This document shows, piece by piece, positions 1 through 6,338 of a DNA stretch of 13,468 nt (the stretch's first letter is position 1; every line of letters starts with the position of its first letter). The position numbers were made by a program, and so were the translations under genes. The notes beneath the pieces were generated by a model. That model saw only the letters and a program-made list of their open reading frames with translations, did no database searches and had not been told where the DNA came from. Origin of the DNA: UMGS1124 sp964417835 (lineage in GTDB: Bacteria; Bacillota_I; Bacilli_A; RF39; UBA660); the NCBI GenBank assembly GCA_964417835.1, contig CAYQJD010000028.1, positions 1 through 13,468 of the forward strand. Direction: 5' to 3'.

Positions 1-3
1 TAA

Positions 4-72
4 AGTGGGTCTCTCTTTTTTTTAGAGTCCACTCTATAGGTTACATTTTATTAAAAGTGGTCTTCTTTTTTT
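4..72 (+). terminator. Possible intrinsic terminator with alternative pairing
   Basis: The segment AGAGTCCACT (24-33) can pair with downstream AGTGGTCTTCT (56-66), with one mismatch and one bulge, and is followed by a run of Ts (66-72). This looks like an intrinsic terminator for a gene left of the window. The same central segment can also pair with AGTGGGTCTCT (4-14), which has its own T-run (16-23). The two hairpins exclude each other, so this is either two stacked terminators or an attenuator-like switch. The stems are imperfect and the upstream gene is not visible. Confidence 0.4.
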
Positions 73-81
73 ATATTATTC

Positions 82-110
82 TTGAATTTAAAATATAATT
101 ACTTTATAAT
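82..110 (+). promoter_or_regulatory. Sigma-A-type promoter of the PfkB-like gene
   Basis: A -35 box TTGAAT (82-87) and a perfect -10 box TATAAT (105-110) are separated by exactly 17 bases. Transcription would begin near 117. The ribosome binding site AGGAAG (122-127) lies seven bases before the ATG at 135, so the untranslated leader is only about 18 bases. Confidence 0.75.
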
Positions 111-134
111 TAAATTAAGATAGGAAGATATTAA

Positions 135-1373
135 ATGAAAGTATTAGTTATAAGTAAACCAATTTATGATGTTATTTTACCTTTAGTTGAATTTCCACAA
201 GATGGAGATAATTTTTCTATAGAAAAATCTATTAATTCTATATCATCTAGTGGTAGTGTCATAGCGCTTGCTTTAGGAAAATATGGAATGGATGTTAGTT
301 TTACAGGTCTTGTAGGTGAAGATGAAACAGCGAAAAAAATAAAAGATATTTTTGGAAACTATAAAGTAGATTGTAGTTACTTAGAAACTAATTATGAAGA
401 AAAAACTTGTGTTTCTTATAAGATTTATAATTCAAAGTCTAATAAATTTACTTCAATAAATGAAATAGGTTTGAAAAGTAATTTAACTAAATATAAATAT
501 GATTTTGAACCAGCTGCAATAATAATGGATGATAAAGATTACAATGCAAATTTAGCTGCTTTAAATAATTATCCAAATGCTTTGACAATATTTATTGGAA
601 ATAAGTTTACCCGTGAATCAAATGTTTATTGTAATAGATGTAAATATGTATTATGTTCTATTGAATTTGCAAGTCAAGCAACAGGAGTATTAAATGGACT
701 TAATAAGTCTAAAAATATTGTCTCTTTATTTCAAAAATTTATTGATTTATATAGTGCTAATTTAATAATTAAGTTAGATAATTTCGATTTTTTATACTGT
801 GTTGATAATGAAGTAAGATTAATAAAAAATGTAAATAAAAATTTATATAATAAAGATAATATTTATTATTCTGTTTTATGTTATTTTATTTTAAATGGTT
901 TAGATATAGAAAATGCTATAAAATTTACTAATAAAGCAATGTTATCAAGCTTAAACGAAGTGAATTTATTAAATGATTTTCCAGAATATGAAATAGTATC
1001 TAAATTATGTGAAGATTATGTGAATTTATCTAAGAATAATATAAATAATATAGATAATAACAAAATAGTAAATAATAATAATATATCTAATATTCAAAAC
1101 TCTCAAAATTTAAATAATACTAATAATGTAATATCTAATAGTGAAAGTATTAATAAAAATCAATATAATAATGTTATAGCCAATGCAAAAAATGTTAATC
1201 AAAATAATGTGCAATTACAAGAAAATTATCAAAATATTACTGCTAATACTCAAGAAAATATTAATTTAGTAAATACTACTAATGAGACAATAAATAATCA
1301 AAATGCTATGCAAAATGAACTTTCTAAAATGAATTTGGATAATGACAATCAAAATGGGGTTAATAATGCTTAA
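135..1373 (+). CDS. Degenerate PfkB-fold carbohydrate kinase-like protein with Asn-rich tail
   Basis: The 412-residue protein has two parts. Residues 1-295 follow the ribokinase/PfkB fold: a beta-rich start, a glycine/alanine patch at 38-62 ending in GLVGED that matches the first PfkB signature (usually GG.G.N.A..L..LG....G.VG.D), and a C-terminal helix near 252-272 (NGLDIENAIKFTNKA) typical of the family end. The second signature, DTTGAGD, should precede that helix. It is replaced by residues around NKDNIYYS (239-246), so the catalytic Asp and the anion-hole glycines are absent. Kinase activity is therefore doubtful and a binding or regulatory role is more likely (inference). Residues 301-412 are low complexity, with 44 Asn in 112 residues plus many Gln, probably disordered. 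The last 8 bases overlap the Smr gene. A promoter and AGGAAG ribosome binding site support the start. Confidence 0.8.
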   Translation: MKVLVISKPIYDVILPLVEFPQDGDNFSIEKSINSISSSGSVIALALGKYGMDVSFTGLVGEDETAKKIKDIFGNYKVDCSYLETNYEEKTCVSYKIYNSKSNKFTSINEIGLKSNLTKYKYDFEPAAIIMDDKDYNANLAALNNYPNALTIFIGNKFTRESNVYCNRCKYVLCSIEFASQATGVLNGLNKSKNIVSLFQKFIDLYSANLIIKLDNFDFLYCVDNEVRLIKNVNKNLYNKDNIYYSVLCYFILNGLDIENAIKFTNKAMLSSLNEVNLLNDFPEYEIVSKLCEDYVNLSKNNINNIDNNKIVNNNNISNIQNSQNLNNTNNVISNSESINKNQYNNVIANAKNVNQNNVQLQENYQNITANTQENINLVNTTNETINNQNAMQNELSKMNLDNDNQNGVNNA

Positions 1374-1632
1374 AACTTATGACCCTTTTTTAGATATTTT
1401 ACCTCAAATTGATGTTCATGGATACAATAGAGACATGATAAAAGTTAAATTAGATGAATTTATTAAAGATAATATAAAACTTAGAAATAAAAAGATAGTA
1501 ATTATACATGGTAAAGGAGAAGGAATTTTAAAAAGTGAAATTCATTTATTGTTAAGTAAAGATAAGAGAGTAAAAAAATATTATTTAAATGGGTTTAATA
1601 CTGGTTGTACAATAATTGAACTTGAGTTGTAG
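1366..1632 (+). CDS. Stand-alone Smr (small MutS-related) domain protein
   Basis: This 88-residue protein is little more than one Smr domain. It shows the DVHG motif at residues 16-19, a helix, then the HGKGEGIL motif at 48-55 and a C-terminal beta strand ending in TIIELEL. Smr domains are known as DNA or RNA nicking endonuclease or nucleic-acid-binding modules, found at the C-terminus of MutS2 or alone; no MutS ATPase part is present here. I chose the ATG at 1366 over in-frame ATGs at 1342 and 1354 because GGGG (1356-1359) sits six bases before it and the family start lies close to the DVHG motif. The start overlaps the end of the PfkB-like gene (ATGCTTAA), which suggests translational coupling. 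Its substrate cannot be told from sequence. Confidence 0.85.
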   Translation: MLKTYDPFLDILPQIDVHGYNRDMIKVKLDEFIKDNIKLRNKKIVIIHGKGEGILKSEIHLLLSKDKRVKKYYLNGFNTGCTIIELEL

Positions 1633-1644
1633 ATATGTTAAAAT
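1616..1644 (+). promoter_or_regulatory. Extended -10 promoter of obg
   Basis: TTGAAC (1616-1621) and TAAAAT (1639-1644) are 17 bases apart, and TG at 1636-1637 gives an extended -10 element. The promoter starts inside the last codons of the Smr gene, so obg can be transcribed independently as well as by read-through. The ribosome binding site AGAAGGA (1653-1659) begins only about two bases after the expected start point. Confidence 0.65.
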
Positions 1645-1667
1645 AAAAAATTAGAAGGACTGATAAT

Positions 1668-2942
1668 ATGTTCGTAGACGAGGTTAATATAAAGATTGAA
1701 GCTGGACGTGGTGGTGATGGGTGTACATCATTTAGAAGAGAAAAATTTGTAGAAATGGGTGGACCAAATGGCGGAAATGGGGGGCATGGTGCTAATGTCG
1801 TATTTGAAACAGAAAGCGGATTAAAGACCCTTGTTGACTTAAAAATGATGAAACACATAAAAGGCGATAAGGGAACGAATGGCAAAGGTAGTGATAGAAA
1901 TGGTAAAAATGCTGAAGACATAGTTATAAAAGTACCACTAGGAACTACTATTATAGATAATGATACTGGATTAGTTATAGCAGATTTGATTGATATTAAG
2001 GATTCTGTTATAGTTGCTAAAGGAGGAAGAGGAGGAAGAGGAAATAAAGCTTTTGCAACTCATGAAAATCCAGCTCCTAGGATGAGTGAATTAGGAGAAC
2101 CTGGAGAAGAAAAATATGTAAAATGCGAGCTTAAACTATTGGCAGATGTAGGATTAGTAGGAATGCCAAGTGTAGGTAAAAGTACTATATTAAGTATGAT
2201 AAGTTCTTGTAAACCTAAGATTGGTGCTTATCATTTTACTACTTTGAATCCTAATTTGGGAGTAGTTAAACTTTTAGATGATAAGTCTTTTGTGATTGCT
2301 GATTTGCCCGGTTTAATAGAAGGAGCAAGCGAAGGAATAGGACTAGGAGATAAGTTCTTACGTCATATAATGCGTACGAAAGTAATAGCTCATGTTATTG
2401 ATATGGGAGCGTTTGAAGGAAGAAATCCCATAGACGATTATAAGAAAATTTATAATGAGCTAAAAAGTTATGATGAAAGATTGATAAATAAACCTAGTAT
2501 TGTAATTGCTAATAAGATGGATTTACCCAATGCTTATGAAAATTTAAAATTATTTAAAAAAGAATTTCCAGAATTAGAAATATATGAAATAAGTGCAATA
2601 TTAAAAGAAGGATTTGACCTTTTAATTATGAGATTAGCAGATATGGTAGAAAATACTGAGACAGAACTTCTTTATAAAAAAGAAGATTATTCAAGTCATG
2701 TATTATATAAATTTAATGATTCAAAACCTTATACTATAACTCGTGAGAATAATTTATGGATAATTAAAGGTAAAGAAGTAGAAACATTATTTGAAATGAC
2801 AAGATTTACAGAAGATGAATCAGTGGCTCGTTTTGCTAGAAAATTGAAAGGAATGGGGATTGAAGACGAACTTTTAAAGATGGGTGCAAAGCGTGGAGAT
2901 GAAGTACAAATTAAAGAATATATATTCGAATTTAAAGAATAA
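1668..2942 (+). CDS. obg: GTPase Obg/CgtA, ribosome-assembly GTPase
   Basis: The 424-residue protein is a complete Obg GTPase. Residues 1-157 form the glycine-rich Obg fold (FVDEVNI start, GRGGDG at 13-18, GGPNGGNGG at 31-39, GGRGGRGN at 119-126). The G domain follows: Walker A GMPSVGKS (165-172), switch I TT (191-192), DLPGLIEGA (212-220), NKMD (282-285) and SA (309-310). Residues from about 345 form the Obg C-terminal (OCT) domain. Obg binds the large ribosomal subunit late in assembly and is linked to growth and (p)ppGpp control in other bacteria (family knowledge). Nothing is missing from the motifs. The ATG at 1668 has an AGAAGGA site eight bases upstream. The gene has its own promoter, and the terminator hairpin includes the stop codon. 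Confidence 0.97.
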   Translation: MFVDEVNIKIEAGRGGDGCTSFRREKFVEMGGPNGGNGGHGANVVFETESGLKTLVDLKMMKHIKGDKGTNGKGSDRNGKNAEDIVIKVPLGTTIIDNDTGLVIADLIDIKDSVIVAKGGRGGRGNKAFATHENPAPRMSELGEPGEEKYVKCELKLLADVGLVGMPSVGKSTILSMISSCKPKIGAYHFTTLNPNLGVVKLLDDKSFVIADLPGLIEGASEGIGLGDKFLRHIMRTKVIAHVIDMGAFEGRNPIDDYKKIYNELKSYDERLINKPSIVIANKMDLPNAYENLKLFKKEFPELEIYEISAILKEGFDLLIMRLADMVENTETELLYKKEDYSSHVLYKFNDSKPYTITRENNLWIIKGKEVETLFEMTRFTEDESVARFARKLKGMGIEDELLKMGAKRGDEVQIKEYIFEFKE

Positions 2943-2969
2943 TAAGTTAGAATATTAACTTATTTTTTT
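2941..2969 (+). terminator. Intrinsic terminator of obg
   Basis: Perfect 9-base arms AATAAGTTA (2941-2949) and TAACTTATT (2956-2964) enclose a 6-base loop and run into a T-tract (2963-2969). The hairpin starts on the last two bases of the obg stop codon. Confidence 0.85.
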
Positions 2970-3223
2970 ATACTTAAAATATCTAAACAAAATGTCAAAA
3001 TTATTTTGTAAAGGAAGATACTTCCTAATCAATTGCAAGACTTTTTAAATCCAATGGTGTAAACTTAATTGAATATTTTGTTTTTCACTCTTAATAATTA
3101 ACTATACTTATAACGGATAAATATTTAAATCTTTCAAAGATATTTATTGGCTTTGTGTTCTATATATAATGATAAAATGAAAAGCAAACAAATTTATTAT
3201 TCCTAACATAAATAGGGAGACAT
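2970..3223. other. Gene-poor intergenic stretch with possible coding remnant
   Basis: No intact gene is visible. On the plus strand about 2984-3093 one reading frame encodes a protein-like stretch interrupted by one TAA: NYFVKEDTS, stop, then SIARLFKSNGVNLIEYF. This could be a decayed gene fragment. Residues such as SIARLFKSNGV recall a helix-turn-helix of a transposase or regulator, but the match is too short to name. An imperfect inverted repeat (ATCTTT-C-AAAGAT core) lies at about 3119-3149. A TATAAT-like box near 3167 has no convincing -35 partner or gene behind it. Confidence 0.3.
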
Positions 3224-3261
3224 AAAAAATAATACCAACATAAAAAGCGGATTTTATTGGT
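3224..3261 (-). terminator. Intrinsic terminator of the glycosyltransferase gene
   Basis: Read on the minus strand, ACCAA-TAAAA (3261-3252) pairs with TTTTA-(TG)-TTGGT (3245-3234) around a TCCGCT loop and is followed by ATTATTTTTT. The glycosyltransferase stop codon (3256-3254) lies inside the stem. Confidence 0.7.
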
Positions 3262-4270
3262 GTTTTAATAAATCATTTAGAAAACATTTATTAATATAAT
3301 TATTTTTAAATTTTTTAAAAGAAACTTTTTTTGTTATTAATTTATGAGCTGTTTTATTTAAATGATTATTTTTAACAGATTTATAATTAGTATTTTTTAC
3401 AATATTCATAAAATCTTTATCTTTTAATAATTCTTTATATTTATTAGATGCCAAAATTTTATCTTTTTTATATAATGGATATAAATAAGATACGATTAGT
3501 GAAAAACATAAATTACTTGTTGTTTCTATATAATTGTAATTTAATTTTTTGTTTAAAATAGTATATAATCTTTTAATTGCTTCAATATTTCTATCACAAT
3601 AGTTTATATTTTTTGATCCACTTCCATTAATAATATAATTATAAGTTTTAACATCACTAAAATATATAGAGTTAGCATTTAAAAATAAATTTACATAATA
3701 ATCCAAATCTTGGTGTACATAAGTTTTATCATCAAAGTAAATATTATGTTTATCAAGTAATTCTTTTTTTATTAAAAGGACCCATAAATAACATCCAAAT
3801 TCTTCTTTTAATGCCTGATTTATTAAAGTGTTTCTTATATCTTTAGTAATCTTAATTTTTCCTTTTAAAATAGGCTGTTTTCCTATATGCTTTTTATCTT
3901 TTTTTATATAAAAATAGCTAGTTCTAACAATATCTACATCATATTTTTTAATAAGTGAAACCATGTTATAAATAGCATCTAATTCTAACCAATCATCTAC
4001 ATCAGCAAAAGTAATAAAATCACCAGTAGATTTTTTTAAACCTAAATTTCTTGCTACACTAACCCCTTCATTTTCTTTTTTGTCAATTATAATAATTCTT
4101 TTATCTAACTTTTGATAATTTTTTAATAAATTTAAAGAATTATCAGTAGAGCCGGTATTAATAAAAATTATTTCTAAATTAGTATACGTTTGATTAATTA
4201 AAGACTTTAAACATTTATCAATATATTTTTCTCCATTAAATATAGGAACAATAATTGATACTTTTTCCAT
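3254..4270 (-). CDS. Family 2 (GT-A) glycosyltransferase
   Basis: The 338-residue protein begins with the standard GT2 start, VSIIVPIFNGEKYIDKCL, and transfers a sugar from a nucleotide-sugar donor, most likely while building a surface polysaccharide or cell-wall glycan. The DxD metal/nucleotide site is present as ADVDDW (89-94), and HQDLDY (186-191) fits the position of the catalytic-base region. The usual NDGSTD is NTGSTD (38-43): the Asp that normally contacts the donor base is Thr. No transmembrane segment is obvious, so it probably acts at the inner face of the membrane. AAAGGTG stands just before the ATG. It is transcribed away from a Wzx-like flippase 92 bases away, consistent with a shared glycan pathway. 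Donor and acceptor cannot be read from the sequence. Confidence 0.88.
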   Translation of the reverse strand: MEKVSIIVPIFNGEKYIDKCLKSLINQTYTNLEIIFINTGSTDNSLNLLKNYQKLDKRIIIIDKKENEGVSVARNLGLKKSTGDFITFADVDDWLELDAIYNMVSLIKKYDVDIVRTSYFYIKKDKKHIGKQPILKGKIKITKDIRNTLINQALKEEFGCYLWVLLIKKELLDKHNIYFDDKTYVHQDLDYYVNLFLNANSIYFSDVKTYNYIINGSGSKNINYCDRNIEAIKRLYTILNKKLNYNYIETTSNLCFSLIVSYLYPLYKKDKILASNKYKELLKDKDFMNIVKNTNYKSVKNNHLNKTAHKLITKKVSFKKFKNNYINKCFLNDLLKHQ

Positions 4271-4290
4271 ATTATCACCTTTAATTTATG

Positions 4291-4305
4291 TTATCATATT
4301 GATAA
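4291..4305. repeat. Operator-like palindrome between divergent genes
   Basis: TTATCA-TAT-TGATAA is a perfect 6-base inverted repeat with a 3-base centre, placed between the divergent glycosyltransferase and flippase starts. The right half also reads as TTGATA, a -35-like box at 4299-4304. A regulator binding here could affect both genes (inference). AT-rich palindromes of this size also arise by chance. Confidence 0.35.
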
Positions 4306-4334
4306 TTAAAAATCTATAAAATTTAATATGTATA

Positions 4335-4343
4335 TGATATAAT
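4335..4343 (+). promoter_or_regulatory. Extended -10 promoter of the flippase gene
   Basis: TG (4335-4336), one base, then a perfect TATAAT (4338-4343) form an extended -10 element. No good -35 box lies at the normal distance, which extended -10 promoters tolerate. The ribosome binding site AGAAGGA (4349-4355) coincides with the predicted transcript start, leaving a leader of roughly 13 bases. Confidence 0.55.
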
Positions 4344-4362
4344 TTTTTAGAAGGATGATTCT

Positions 4363-5775
4363 ATGAAAGAAGTAAAAAAGAATTTTATATATAATTTGCT
4401 TTATCAAGTATTTGTACTTGTATTTCCTATAATACTTATTCCATATACATCTAGAGTTTTAGGTGTTGAAGCGATTGGAATATATTCATATACTTATTCA
4501 ATAGTAAGTTATTTTATTATGTTTGCACTTTTAGGTATAAATAATTTTGGAAGTAGAAAAATAGCTAAATGTAGAAAAGATAAAATTGAATTATCAAAAG
4601 TTTTTTTTAGTATATATGCAATACAAATATTTATGACAATTTTAATGATTATTTTTTATTGCTTTTATATAGTTTTTTTTATAAAAGAAAATATAATTAT
4701 ATCGATAATTCAGGGAATATTTTTATTTTCAACTTTATTAGATATAAATTGGTTTTTTGCCGGTATTGAAAAATTTAAAATTAATATACTTAGAAATATT
4801 TTTTTGAAAATTATAACATTTATTTTAATTATTTTATTTGTAAAATGTGAAAAAGATCTTTGGAAATATACTTTGATTTTATCTGCAAGTTCATTAATAT
4901 GTAATTTATATTGGATTAAGTATCTAAGAAAAGAAATAAATATAGTTAATATAACTTTAAATGATATAAAACCTAATATAAAACCTTGTTTAATACTATT
5001 TTTACCTGTTATAGCTAAAAGTATATATCAATCTATGGATAAACTTATGCTTGGATCAATGATTAATATGACTGAAGTTGGTTTATATGAACAAGCAGCA
5101 AAATTAGTTAAAATTCCATTATGTCTAGTAGATGCTCTCGCTACAGTAATGATTCCACGTAATTCAAAATTAGTATCTCTTAATAAAAATGATTCTATTA
5201 AAAATAATATAGAAAAATCTATATATTTTATAATGTTTTTAATTTTACCAATATGTTTAGGATTAATAGCTGTATCTGATAAATTAATTATTATAATCTT
5301 AGGAAATGACTTTGCAGGTTCTGCCAATATTTTAAAAATATTAGCAATATCAACAATATTTGTCTCTTTTGCTAATGTAATAAAATCTCAATATTTAATG
5401 CCAAATGAAAAAGATGATAAATACGTAGGGGCAACAGTTATAGGTGCAATAACAAATTTAATACTAAATTTATTATTAATACCAAAATTTTATGCAATAG
5501 GAGCAGCTTTAGGGACTCTCATTACTGAAATATTTGTTATGCTATATCAGGTGTTAAACGCTCGAAAAGATTTGCCAATATTAAAATATTTAAAAAGTAT
5601 TATTAGTATTATACTAAAAAGTCTTATAATGTTTATAATAGTCTATATATTCAATTTTATAAAATTAGATTCAATTATTACTATATTTTTACAAATCTTA
5701 ATTGGAGTAATTATATATGGATTATTAAACTTTAAATATATTATTAACTTAATTGGTATAAAAAAAGAAAACTAA
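4363..5775 (+). CDS. Wzx-like polysaccharide flippase (oligosaccharide transporter)
   Basis: The 470-residue integral membrane protein has the typical start of the polysaccharide-biosynthesis/flippase family (MATE/MOP superfamily): a short basic N-terminus, then a first hydrophobic helix and the IPYTSRVLG motif (26-34), followed by IGIYSYT. About 12-14 hydrophobic segments run through the whole length, which is normal for Wzx/RfbX-type proteins. Such proteins move lipid-linked sugar repeat units across the cytoplasmic membrane. The central loop with YQSMDKLMLGSM is also characteristic. The ATG at 4363 has a strong AGAAGGA site seven bases upstream. Its divergent neighbour is a family 2 glycosyltransferase, which supports a capsule, exopolysaccharide or wall-glycan role. 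A teichoic-acid or O-unit-like substrate cannot be told apart from the sequence. Confidence 0.9.
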   Translation: MKEVKKNFIYNLLYQVFVLVFPIILIPYTSRVLGVEAIGIYSYTYSIVSYFIMFALLGINNFGSRKIAKCRKDKIELSKVFFSIYAIQIFMTILMIIFYCFYIVFFIKENIIISIIQGIFLFSTLLDINWFFAGIEKFKINILRNIFLKIITFILIILFVKCEKDLWKYTLILSASSLICNLYWIKYLRKEINIVNITLNDIKPNIKPCLILFLPVIAKSIYQSMDKLMLGSMINMTEVGLYEQAAKLVKIPLCLVDALATVMIPRNSKLVSLNKNDSIKNNIEKSIYFIMFLILPICLGLIAVSDKLIIIILGNDFAGSANILKILAISTIFVSFANVIKSQYLMPNEKDDKYVGATVIGAITNLILNLLLIPKFYAIGAALGTLITEIFVMLYQVLNARKDLPILKYLKSIISIILKSLIMFIIVYIFNFIKLDSIITIFLQILIGVIIYGLLNFKYIINLIGIKKEN

Positions 5776-5819
5776 TCTTTCGATTTATAATAAACTTTTT
5801 TTATTTTTGATAAAATGAT

Positions 5820-5857
5820 AATTTAAAACACATAACTTTAGTAGTGTGTTTTAAATT
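5820..5857. repeat. Perfect 13-bp inverted repeat, possible terminator
   Basis: AATTTAAAACACA (5820-5832) and TGTGTTTTAAATT (5845-5857) are perfect reverse complements around a 12-base loop. It lies 45 bases after the flippase stop. The ACACA/TGTGT stem followed by TTTT could end flippase transcription, and the mirror A-run could work in the other direction. There is no long T-run beyond the arms, so a structured RNA or an element end are alternatives. Confidence 0.5.
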
Positions 5858-5890
5858 ACGCAAGTGCTAAAGGTGTTTAACATACCTAAT

Positions 5891-5924
5891 CAAAAAAACA
5901 AGTTTATCAATATTTGATAAGCTT
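5891..5924 (-). terminator. Orphan minus-strand intrinsic terminator
   Basis: The palindrome at 5900-5924 has arms AAG-T-TTATCAA and TTGATAA-G-CTT around TAT. On the minus strand it is followed by GTTTTTTTG, giving a well-formed terminator. The nearest minus-strand gene upstream, tRNA-Ala, already has its own terminator at about 6184-6216. So this one implies another minus-strand transcription unit, present or decayed, in 5925-6183. Confidence 0.65.
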
Positions 5925-5960
5925 ATTATAACTCGTATAAATTTTTTGTTATTTTTGCTT

Positions 5961-6114
5961 TTATACTGATATTTTATTATCCGCACGACAATCAATCAAA
6001 ACTATACTTTTATCATTTTTCGAATTTAGTTCTTCTATTTTATTAACTCTTTCTTTTCCTTTCATTTTTAGTCTTTTTTAATTCACAAGGGAATTTTAAA
6101 GTCACTATGGTCAT
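5961..6114 (-). pseudogene. Possible frame-broken small coding remnant
   Basis: Two overlapping short minus-strand reading frames look like pieces of one decayed gene. The first starts at 6114 (23 residues, beginning MTIVTLKFPCELKKTK). The second starts at 6065 (34 residues, containing ERVNKIEELNSKNDKS and ending IVLIDCRADNKISV). They are one frame apart. Neither has a convincing ribosome binding site. A terminator follows at 5924-5891, as expected if this was once a gene. I do not recognise the family; the start resembles some transposase N-termini, which is a weak impression only. They may instead be chance frames in AT-rich DNA. Confidence 0.3.
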
Positions 6115-6183
6115 TCAAAAAAATTTACCAACCACAATCGAAAAAAGTCCAAAATATCAAATATTATGAACTCTTTGTTTTAT

Positions 6184-6216
6184 AAAGAAAAACACACATC
6201 TAATATAGGTGTGTGT
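6184..6216 (-). terminator. Intrinsic terminator of tRNA-Ala
   Basis: On the minus strand ACACACACC (6216-6208) pairs with GATGTGTGT (6200-6192), ending on a G.U pair, around a TATATTA loop. It is followed by TTTTTCTTT. It sits about 12 bases past the CCA end of the tRNA. Confidence 0.75.
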
Positions 6217-6227
6217 ATTAACCTCAA

Positions 6228-6304
6228 TGGTGGAGAATAAGGGACTCGAACCCTTGACCCTCACGGTGCAAGCGTGATGCTCTAGCCAACTGAGCTAATT
6301 CCCC
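6228..6304 (-). tRNA. tRNA-Ala (TGC anticodon)
   Basis: The minus strand folds into a complete 77-base cloverleaf with an encoded CCA end (6230-6228). The acceptor stem GGGGAAT pairs with ATTCTCC and includes the G3.U70 wobble that marks alanine tRNAs. The D stem is GCTC/GAGC. The anticodon stem is TCACG/CGTGA with loop CTTGCAC (anticodon TGC). The variable loop is GGGTC, and the T stem is AAGGG/CCCTT with loop TTCGAGT. It has its own promoter and terminator. Confidence 0.97.
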
Positions 6305-6310
6305 GAGACA

Positions 6311-6338
6311 ACAAATTAATTTTACAATATTAATTTGT
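6311..6338. repeat. 10-bp inverted repeat over the tRNA -10 box
   Basis: ACAAATTAAT (6311-6320) and ATTAATTTGT (6329-6338) are perfect inverted arms around an 8-base centre. The repeat contains the tRNA-Ala -10 box and lies directly behind the YolD-like gene. No T-run follows on the minus strand, so it does not look like a normal terminator. A regulatory site or a cruciform at the promoter is possible. Confidence 0.5.

Noticed and set aside
1595..1921. Minus-strand open frame antisense to the start of obg
   Set aside because: Its Pro-rich composition is the mirror of the Gly-rich Obg domain; no start signals.
2997..3030. dif-like site for the Xer recombinase (also considered at 37-60)
   Set aside because: No 28-base site with two recognisable arms and a 6-base centre matching the Firmicutes pattern.
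5028..5327. Minus-strand open frame inside the flippase gene
   Set aside because: Shadow of the membrane protein's coding sequence without its own start signals.
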